Shown: positions 1 through 5,615 of the stretch, in pieces
Numbering within the stretch: position 1 is the first letter of the stretch
How the letters are laid out: each line of letters opens with the position of its first letter
Origin: Lachnospiraceae bacterium UBA7480
GTDB lineage: Bacteria; Bacillota; Clostridia; Lachnospirales; Lachnospiraceae
Direction of reading: 5' to 3'
Length of the DNA: 5,615 nucleotides
Assembly (NCBI GenBank): GCA_002479655.1
Contig: DLOQ01000087.1
Location: forward strand, 6,264 to 11,878
Program-made: the position numbers and the translations under genes
Notes under the pieces: generated by a model
The model's input: the letters and a program-made list of their open reading frames with translations, nothing else
What the model was told of the DNA's origin: nothing
Databases searched by the model: none

Positions 1-1021
1 AGTCTATAATCTTCGGAGAGAAGACACCGCACTCGCCATCCAGAATCATCTGGAATGCCGTATCCGTCGCATAAGGCGTCTTATATACCCTCATACTGAT
101 CAGCGCGTCGAAAACATCGGCAATCGATACCACCTGCGCCCAGATCGGGATATCTTCGCCCACCTTTCTGTCGGGATATCCGTTTCCATCATATCTTTCA
201 TGGTGATAACGGCAGATATCATAGCAGTAACGGTAAAACTCACTATCCTCCTGCTTGAATCTCTCTAATATCTCACAGCCATAGGTCGTATGCTTCTTCA
301 TTTCATCAAATTCATCCTTGGAGAGCTTTGCAGGTTTTAACAAAATACTGTCCGGGATCGCGATCTTACCGATATCATGAAGCGCGGAAGCATTGACGAT
401 CAGATCGATCTGCTCCTTCGACAGATCATATTCCGGATAGAACTTCTTCAAATATGTCAGGAAGATACGCGTAAAAAACTTTACTCGTTTAATATGTTCA
501 CCGGATTCCAGACTACGGAACTCAACAACAGAGCTTAAAGCATTTACCAGAAACTCATTGCTTTTTTCCAGCTTCTCCTTGCTTTCCATCAGTTCCTTAG
601 TACGTTTCTTCAGCTTCTTCTCCAAATCAAAGCGGTTTTCAAAAAGCTCCAGAATATTAAATGTACGACGTCTGATGACCCTTGCATTAAACGGCTTATA
701 AATAATATCCGATGCACCGTATTCATATGCCTTTTCATCTGTCTGGGCTGTCGCTTCGCCGGTGATCATGATAACAGGGATCGTCTCCATTAATCCCTCG
801 GCGTCCATATAATCCAATATTTCAAGCCCCGTCTTGCCGGGCATCACCAGATCAAGAAACAGAAGCGAGATCTTATCCGGCTGCTCCTTCAATATCTTGA
901 GCGTCTGATCTCCATCCTCTGCTTCCAGTATATTGAAATCATCTTCAAAGATCTGTCTCAGCAATATACGGTTAAGCTCAGCATCATCTGCAATCAATAA
1001 AGTCTTTTTTTCAGTATTCAT
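1..1021 (-). CDS. Receiver-HD-GYP response regulator, predicted c-di-GMP phosphodiesterase (3' end cut by window edge)
   Basis: Predicted cytoplasmic response regulator in which phosphorylation of a receiver domain controls an HD-GYP phosphodiesterase that breaks down cyclic-di-GMP. 340 residues are visible. Residues 1-120 are a receiver: acidic D12/D13, phosphoacceptor D57 in LFLDLVMPG, T87 in MITGEA and K109 in YKPF are all present. Residues about 127-158 are a charged, probably coiled-coil linker. Residues about 159-340 are the HD-GYP domain: E172 and H176 in ESGEHIKR, H215-D216 in ALHDIGKI, H244, H273-H274-E275 and G281-Y282-P283 in HHERYDGNGYP, and D302 in IADVFDAL. All the usual metal-ligand positions look intact, so an active enzyme is expected. 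The ATG at 1021-1019 is secure because an in-frame TGA lies three codons upstream (1030-1028). The reading frame is open at the left edge, so only a short C-terminal tail is probably missing. The gene lies 130 bases downstream of the hybrid sensor on the same strand and is the likely output of that sensor's relay (inference). The domain call is near certain. The substrate is inferred from the family, and some HD-GYP proteins prefer other cyclic dinucleotides. Confidence 0.95.
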   Translation of the reverse strand, partial: MNTEKKTLLIADDAELNRILLRQIFEDDFNILEAEDGDQTLKILKEQPDKISLLFLDLVMPGKTGLEILDYMDAEGLMETIPVIMITGEATAQTDEKAYEYGASDIIYKPFNARVIRRRTFNILELFENRFDLEKKLKKRTKELMESKEKLEKSNEFLVNALSSVVEFRSLESGEHIKRVKFFTRIFLTYLKKFYPEYDLSKEQIDLIVNASALHDIGKIAIPDSILLKPAKLSKDEFDEMKKHTTYGCEILERFKQEDSEFYRYCYDICRYHHERYDGNGYPDRKVGEDIPIWAQVVSIADVFDALISMRVYKTPYATDTAFQMILDGECGVFSPKIID

Positions 1022-1033
1022 ATTTCTTCACTA

Positions 1034-1039
1034 CTCCTT
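1034..1039 (-). promoter_or_regulatory. Ribosome-binding site of the HD-GYP regulator
   Basis: The minus strand reads AAGGAG here, a strong match to the Firmicute Shine-Dalgarno consensus. Twelve bases (1033-1022) separate it from the ATG at 1021, slightly longer than the usual 6-9. The GTG at 1031-1029 is closer but out of frame, and an in-frame stop at 1030-1028 rules out any start further upstream. Confidence 0.8.
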
Positions 1040-1079
1040 AAAAAATCTTTTATTTTCTATTATGATTTTTCATACCTGT

Positions 1080-1109
1080 ATAATAACTTTTCTTCAGGGT
1101 AGAAATCAA
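1080..1109 (-). promoter_or_regulatory. Candidate vegetative (sigma-A type) promoter for the HD-GYP regulator
   Basis: On the minus strand a -35-like TTGATT (1109-1104, 4 of 6 to TTGACA) is followed after 18 bases by a -10-like TATTAT (1085-1080, 5 of 6 to TATAAT). Transcription would begin near 1073 and give a leader of about 50 bases. The gap is AT-rich, so near-consensus hexamers can arise by chance. The spacing and position between two same-strand genes make it plausible. If real, the regulator can be expressed separately from the upstream sensor, possibly in addition to readthrough. Confidence 0.45.
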
Positions 1110-1151
1110 GTATTTTTTCAAAATTTTTGTATTTTTTATGTAAATTCCGCC

Positions 1152-4100
1152 TTAATCTAAAATTTTTGCAATTTCTTCCAGCACCTCCTCATACATTGCA
1201 AGCAGCGCATCAAAATTTTCCCTGATCGTAACGGCATCCTTCGTTTTCGCCGCAGTCTCATGTCTCCCTGCCAGTTCGGAAAGAGGCTTTGCCCCAATAG
1301 TCAACGCAGTACTCTTTAAAGAATGTGTCAAAATAGCGTAATTTTTCCAATCATTCTTTGCAAAATATCCTTTCAGACCATTGTGATACCGGTCTCTCTG
1401 CTTTCGGAACGTATCTAAGATGACCCCATACATCTCCTCATTGCCGCTGCAATAGATCAATCCGGCTTTCCGGTCGATCTGGCTGCCTTCCTGTTCCGTA
1501 TTCTTATCCTCAGATTTCTCAGCGGCTGTCCGCTTCGGTATAACCTTTGCCGCAGAGTGGATTTTTTCCTTAGGGATATATGCCCGCAGGATCTTTTCCA
1601 GCTGTTCCGCCAAAAACGGCTTTGCAAGACAGTCATCAAAGCCCTGTGCAAGATAATCTTCCGGCGCATTGGCTGTCAACATGATCACCGGCGTATCTAT
1701 CGTCTGCTCACGCAGGAAATGAAGCGTCTCAATGCCATCCATATCCGGCATGATTTGATCCATAAAGACCATATCATATTTTTTAGCGCGGCAGAGTTCC
1801 AATGCCTCCTGACCGTTCATGGCAGCGTCAATCTTTATCCCTGTGTTCTTCAAAAGCTCTTTGATGAGCTGCTGGTTCATTTCATTGTCATCTACTGTCA
1901 GGATGCACGCGTCCGGCGCGGCAAATGTCTCCCTGTAACGCTTTGACTGCTTCATCCTCCTTAAGTATGCCTTATTAAAATTGCCGATGGGATGATGATC
2001 CATGATCTGCTGCGGAATACGGACCGTAAATGTCGTACCCGTTCCATAGACGCTCTCCACGCTGATCTCGCCATCCATCATATCTACCAGTTTCTTTGTG
2101 ATATTCAGTCCAAGCCCTGTTCCCTCTACCGTATGATTTTTCTCCTGATCCAATCTGACAAAGCTGTCAAACAGCTTATCCATATCTTCCGTCTTAATCC
2201 CGATGCCGGTATCTTCCACGGAAATCTCCAACATCAATATTTCCGTATCTTCCGTTTTTTCCTGACCATCTGACGTGGCATTATCAACTATCACACCCCC
2301 TGCCGTCAGCTTTACATACCCTTGATCCGTATATTTAACGGCATTCGTCAAAAGATTGGAAATGACCTGCTTCATCCTGGAAAGATCGCCGCACAAAGAA
2401 CGCGGCAGGTCTTTATCCACATCCAACCGGATTTCCAGACCCTTTTTCTCCGCACGGAAACTTAGCAGATGAATCATATCATTTAATGCCTCATCCAGCC
2501 GGTATGATTCCTTTGCAATGGACATCCTGCCGGATTCGATCGTGGAAAAATCCAGTACGTTATTGACCAGAGTAAGCAGCTTCTGTCCGGCGTTTTGGAT
2601 ATTGTATGCGTATTCCTCGATCCGGTCATTGATATCCTCTCTTAAGATCATCTCATCCATACCAATGATTGCATTGACAGGCATACGTATCTCCTGGGAC
2701 ATATTGGCCAGAAATTCGTTCTTTGCCTCAATCCGCATATCTTCCAATTCCCTATTATGCTTCAGGATATTGATAAAATTTAATATCGTCCATATGATCG
2801 TCATAAATGTATATGTCAGCACGATGATCAGATAGACCTTAAATGAAGTATATTCCCATCGGTGCGCCTCCTTGATCAGCAGATAATCCTTCTGCTGAAG
2901 CGCCTCCGTCCCATTATGATTCATCACCAGTAATTGAATATGATATGTCCCTGCCGGCAGTCCGCTGATCTGAACCGGCTCCATCGTCCGCTGGCTGTAA
3001 GTTCTGGGTGCATTATCAATTCCCTCGATATACAGCTGCATCTTGATGTCCGAAAGCGTATAATTTCTGATCGACGGCGTAATAGAAACATTGTTTGCGC
3101 TTTCCGGGATACGGTAGATCTTGTTATCCGCCGTGATCCTTTCATCATCCGCCATAACCTCGGCAATGTCAAATTTATACCGTTCTCCTTCCTGAGATCG
3201 TTCCTGATCCTTAAAGCAGCTTACCCCCTGATTGGTGCAAAAATATACCGTGCCATCCTCATCCACATAATTCCATGAATTGGACATCAGCGCATCTAAA
3301 AGTCCCTCCGTATAATTGTAAAGCTTATACTGTATCTCCCCACCGGACGAAAGACTTTCTGCATTTGTTACATAGATGCCGCTGCTGGATAAGACATAGG
3401 CATCCCCGCCATATAGCAGGATATCATAATTATTAAAATACGGGAATCCGCCCAATATCTTTGCCTGCCCCTGTTCCACAAAGCAAAGGGAATTGCTTGC
3501 CACAACAAAATACCCCTCTTCATAAGGCACCATACGCAGGATGATATCCGAAGATAATCCATTGGCTGTAGATATATTTTCCGTAATGCTCTGATCTTCT
3601 ATCTTATAGATACCGGCTCCGTCCGTACCCACATAAAACGCGCCGTTTTCTCCGGCAATCAGACAGAGGATCTGTTCGTTTTCCAAACCGTCCTCACCGG
3701 TGATCGTCGCAAAGATCTCTTTGTCCCGGATATAATTGATACCGTTATTATTGCCGGCAACTATCGTCCCGTCTTCCAGCTCCAGTATGCAGCGGAAACG
3801 GTTGCTGGTAGCGCCCTGTTTTTCCGCCGTATAAGTAGTCATCCCACCATTGGCATCCACACGCACCAGTCCATACTCGCTATAAGTACACAGCCACAGA
3901 TAATTGTGGGAATCCACATAGGCGCAGCGTATCCTCACTCCCTCGAGCGCATCTGTCAGATCATTTTCCATCACCTGCCTGCTCTCCCGATCAATAATGA
4001 CCAGTCCGCTGTCCGTTCCGCAATAATAAGCGTCCTCATATTCACAGACACCGTTGACCACATACGGACCGATTCCCGCCGCTGAAAAGATATTGACGAA

Positions 4101-5615
4101 ACGATTACGGCTCAGCTTCATAACGCCATACCGGGTAGAAGCAAACCACAGATTGCCTTCATAATCCTCATGCATACACTCGATCGAGCTGTCAAAGCCC
4201 TCGTACCGATGGGAGTAAAAATTTCCCTTTGGATCAAAATAACCTATTCCATTGGACGCATTCACCCAGATACGTCCCTGTCGGTCAGAGTTGATCGAAG
4301 CAGCATTGCGCAAGACCCCTGTCGAGATCTGCCTTGTAACGACAAGCTGATCTCCCTCTACCTCCACACAGTCAATATAACCCGCAGAAGTTCCCACCAG
4401 AATCCCCTGCTCCGTCAGAGAAATGCATCTATAATAAGCATCTTCCTTTCCCGTCTCCATAGTCGTTATAAGCTGATCATCCTTTAACAAAAACAATTGA
4501 CCGGCATTGGTGATCCCCAGAAGCATATCTTCCTGTATTACCATGGATCCGACATAGGTAACTCCCGTCTCTATCACTTCGATCCGGTCGTCCGGCGTAA
4601 TTCTGCACAGATGATCCGTCGTGCCGACATACATCGTACCGTCCGGCAGCTCCTCAAATGACCGGATCGCGCTGGAAGGCAGACCGTCCGATTTCGTAAA
4701 ATATGTATATTCTCCATGATCGTATCTTGCAAGGCCTCCTCCGTTCGTGCCTATCCAGAGACGATCCTGCTGATCTGTCTTAAGCGCCGTCACACTGGCA
4801 AGTCCGCCTTCCCTGATATATTCAAACGTCTTGCCGTCATATCTTGTCAACCCTGCGTAACTTCCAATCCAAAGATAGCCGTCCGCCGTCTCTGCGATTG
4901 CATTGGCCTCCGAGGAAAACATACCGTTACTGCTGTTATATATCTGCTCCACATAATTGCCTGAGAAGATTTGTTCGGAAGCATCCGCGCCTGCCCAGAC
5001 GATGGACTCCTCCGAATATTCGTAAGTATCTCCTGCCTCTTTAGCGTTCTCCGCCGCAGGCGCGGAACCGTTCCTGACATATAGAAGAACCGACACAACA
5101 GTGATGGACGCCACCATAAGACCGGCAGTCATAAACTGCATAAAACTCTTCCCCAGCATACCGCCGTTTTTCTCCCGGTTATGTCTCATCAGCCGGATCA
5201 CCCAGAAAGCAAGCAGGATGCAGAGCTGTTTATCAATAATATCGACCAGCGCCTCCCCGCAGAATGCAGCAAGGTAGACGGGGACACCTTTCCATACAAG
5301 CATATCAAAGACCGTATCGCCCCAGATATTCCCGCTTCTGCCGCCATGTACAAGGATATTGATCACAAAAGATAAAAATATGGAAAACAGGCCTACCAGA
5401 AAACCGGAGATCATCACCTTCGTAAAGGTCTCCATGTAACCTTTTCTAGCACAAAGCACTATAAGAAGTCCTACAGTAATACTGATCAGCATATAAGGCA
5501 GAGATGTCAGATCAACAAATACGAAAGCAATATTATTAATTACGCCTGTAATGACTGCGCCCAAAGGTCCGGTAAAATACGCCGCAACGCCGGTCCCGAC
5601 CACATCCAGCCATAA
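1152..5615 (-). CDS. Giant membrane hybrid sensor: ECF-like membrane module, 14-blade propeller sensor, degenerate HisKA, HATPase_c, receiver, Hpt (5' end cut by window edge)
   Basis: Predicted membrane sensor and phosphorelay protein. Numbering here takes the codon at 5603-5601 as residue 1; four more in-frame codons (L-W-L-D) precede it and the true start is outside the window. Residues 1-177: about six hydrophobic segments resembling an ECF S-component fold. Residues 232-800: about 14 Reg_prop blades, probably extracytoplasmic. Residues 840-900: Y_Y_Y-type beta domain. Residues 922-944: transmembrane helix. Residues 961-1025: HisKA-like helices, with NMSQEIRMPVNAI where the family has HEIRTP, so Q970 replaces the phosphoacceptor His and M974 replaces the H+4 Thr/Asn. 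Residues 1071-1198: HATPase_c with N1087 (N box), D1131 in DTGIGI, the F box LFDSFVRLD and the G2 box GTGLGL, all intact. Residues 1233-1343: receiver with D1238/D1239, D1282, T1310 and K1328. Residues 1383-1483: Hpt with H1427 in THSLKS. There is no DNA-binding domain, so output must pass through a partner, most simply the HD-GYP regulator downstream. The ligand is unknown; in Bacteroidetes, hybrid systems with this propeller/Y_Y_Y sensor often detect glycans. Stop codon TAA at 1154-1152. Confidence 0.93.
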   Translation of the reverse strand, partial: LWLDVVGTGVAAYFTGPLGAVITGVINNIAFVFVDLTSLPYMLISITVGLLIVLCARKGYMETFTKVMISGFLVGLFSIFLSFVINILVHGGRSGNIWGDTVFDMLVWKGVPVYLAAFCGEALVDIIDKQLCILLAFWVIRLMRHNREKNGGMLGKSFMQFMTAGLMVASITVVSVLLYVRNGSAPAAENAKEAGDTYEYSEESIVWAGADASEQIFSGNYVEQIYNSSNGMFSSEANAIAETADGYLWIGSYAGLTRYDGKTFEYIREGGLASVTALKTDQQDRLWIGTNGGGLARYDHGEYTYFTKSDGLPSSAIRSFEELPDGTMYVGTTDHLCRITPDDRIEVIETGVTYVGSMVIQEDMLLGITNAGQLFLLKDDQLITTMETGKEDAYYRCISLTEQGILVGTSAGYIDCVEVEGDQLVVTRQISTGVLRNAASINSDRQGRIWVNASNGIGYFDPKGNFYSHRYEGFDSSIECMHEDYEGNLWFASTRYGVMKLSRNRFVNIFSAAGIGPYVVNGVCEYEDAYYCGTDSGLVIIDRESRQVMENDLTDALEGVRIRCAYVDSHNYLWLCTYSEYGLVRVDANGGMTTYTAEKQGATSNRFRCILELEDGTIVAGNNNGINYIRDKEIFATITGEDGLENEQILCLIAGENGAFYVGTDGAGIYKIEDQSITENISTANGLSSDIILRMVPYEEGYFVVASNSLCFVEQGQAKILGGFPYFNNYDILLYGGDAYVLSSSGIYVTNAESLSSGGEIQYKLYNYTEGLLDALMSNSWNYVDEDGTVYFCTNQGVSCFKDQERSQEGERYKFDIAEVMADDERITADNKIYRIPESANNVSITPSIRNYTLSDIKMQLYIEGIDNAPRTYSQRTMEPVQISGLPAGTYHIQLLVMNHNGTEALQQKDYLLIKEAHRWEYTSFKVYLIIVLTYTFMTIIWTILNFINILKHNRELEDMRIEAKNEFLANMSQEIRMPVNAIIGMDEMILREDINDRIEEYAYNIQNAGQKLLTLVNNVLDFSTIESGRMSIAKESYRLDEALNDMIHLLSFRAEKKGLEIRLDVDKDLPRSLCGDLSRMKQVISNLLTNAVKYTDQGYVKLTAGGVIVDNATSDGQEKTEDTEILMLEISVEDTGIGIKTEDMDKLFDSFVRLDQEKNHTVEGTGLGLNITKKLVDMMDGEISVESVYGTGTTFTVRIPQQIMDHHPIGNFNKAYLRRMKQSKRYRETFAAPDACILTVDDNEMNQQLIKELLKNTGIKIDAAMNGQEALELCRAKKYDMVFMDQIMPDMDGIETLHFLREQTIDTPVIMLTANAPEDYLAQGFDDCLAKPFLAEQLEKILRAYIPKEKIHSAAKVIPKRTAAEKSEDKNTEQEGSQIDRKAGLIYCSGNEEMYGVILDTFRKQRDRYHNGLKGYFAKNDWKNYAILTHSLKSTALTIGAKPLSELAGRHETAAKTKDAVTIRENFDALLAMYEEVLEEIAKILD
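3204..4910 (-). repeat. About 14 tandem Reg_prop propeller blades inside the hybrid sensor
   Basis: This stretch codes for a protein-level repeat of 25-45 residues with the recurring shape 'x-D-x-x-G-x-L/I-W/Y-x-G-T-x-x-G-L-x-x-x-D'. Clear units include ADGYLWIGSYAGLTRYDG, QQDRLWIGTNGGGLARYD, EDGTIVAGNNNGINYIRD, ENGAFYVGTDGAGIYKIE and EDGTVYFCTNQGVSCFKD. I count units beginning near residues 232, 270, 312, 350, 390, 434, 473, 515, 557, 602, 644, 687, 726 and 774. Fourteen blades fit two stacked seven-bladed propellers, the arrangement known from Bacteroidetes hybrid two-component sensors. Blades 4, 12 and 13 are the weakest matches. The repeat is not visible as DNA identity, so the blades are old and diverged rather than recently duplicated. 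Confidence 0.8.

Noticed and set aside
1111..1151. Rho-independent terminator after the hybrid sensor
   Set aside because: Only A/T runs are present (AAAATTTT-type self-complementarity). There is no GC-containing stem followed by a T-run, so I do not call one.
933..1160. 75-codon plus-strand ORF across the intergenic gap
   Set aside because: It overlaps antisense the ATG and first codons of the HD-GYP gene and the end of the sensor gene. Its composition (runs of F, S and I) reflects the AT-rich gap, and no family resemblance or ribosome-binding site supports it.
1457..5375. Remaining short ORFs of 60-130 codons on both strands inside the hybrid sensor
   Set aside because: They are shadow frames of one continuous, domain-rich reading frame. 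Their translations are rich in R, C, H and S and show no recognisable domains.
5601..5603. GTG on the minus strand as the start codon of the hybrid sensor
   Set aside because: The frame stays open to the window edge (L-W-L-D precede it) and the encoded membrane helix is already under way, with no ribosome-binding site visible. The gene is simply cut at its 5' end.
5611..5613. ATG on the minus strand at the extreme right edge
   Set aside because: It is out of frame with the hybrid sensor by one base, so it cannot be its start.
1..5615. Mobile elements, CRISPR arrays, tRNA or rRNA genes
   Set aside because: About 98 percent of the window is taken up by two coding regions. I see no direct-repeat and spacer pattern, transposase signature, cloverleaf or rRNA motif.

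Overview
The window holds two genes, both on the minus strand and both cut by a window edge. It looks like part of a signalling locus from an anaerobic clostridial Firmicute, most likely Lachnospiraceae. That placement rests on protein style (histidine-kinase phrases such as 'NAIIGMDEMILRED', and an HD-GYP response regulator with 'VVEFRSLESGEHIKRV'), moderate-GC coding DNA, a very AT-rich intergenic gap and an AAGGAG ribosome-binding site. It is inference from pattern memory, not from a search.

Reading the minus strand from the right edge, 5615 down to 1152 encodes a giant hybrid sensor of at least 1487 visible residues; its true start lies outside the window. In order it has: a multi-pass membrane module resembling ECF-transporter S components; about 14 two-component-regulator (Reg_prop) propeller blades, enough for two seven-bladed propellers; a Y_Y_Y-type beta domain; one transmembrane helix; a HisKA-like dimerisation helix; an intact HATPase_c domain; an intact receiver; and a C-terminal Hpt domain. 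The sensory half resembles the hybrid two-component systems of Bacteroidetes, but there is no AraC-type DNA-binding output.

Positions 1151 to 1022 are a 130-base AT-rich gap with a plausible promoter and a ribosome-binding site, and no convincing terminator. From 1021 to the left edge runs a receiver-HD-GYP response regulator, a predicted cyclic-di-GMP phosphodiesterase, visible for 340 residues and lacking its C-terminal tail.

The most notable observation is in the sensor's H-box. Where the family has H-E-I-R-T-P, this protein has Q-E-I-R-M-P. Both the phosphoacceptor histidine and the H+4 Thr/Asn linked to phosphatase activity are replaced, while the ATP-binding boxes, the receiver aspartate and the Hpt histidine are all kept. 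The protein therefore looks like a histidine kinase without its own histidine but with an otherwise complete relay. It may be an ATP-binding pseudokinase used as a scaffold, a relay fed by another kinase, or an enzyme that phosphorylates its Hpt domain directly, as CheA does. The neighbouring HD-GYP regulator is the obvious candidate output, which would couple an extracellular propeller sensor to cyclic-di-GMP turnover.
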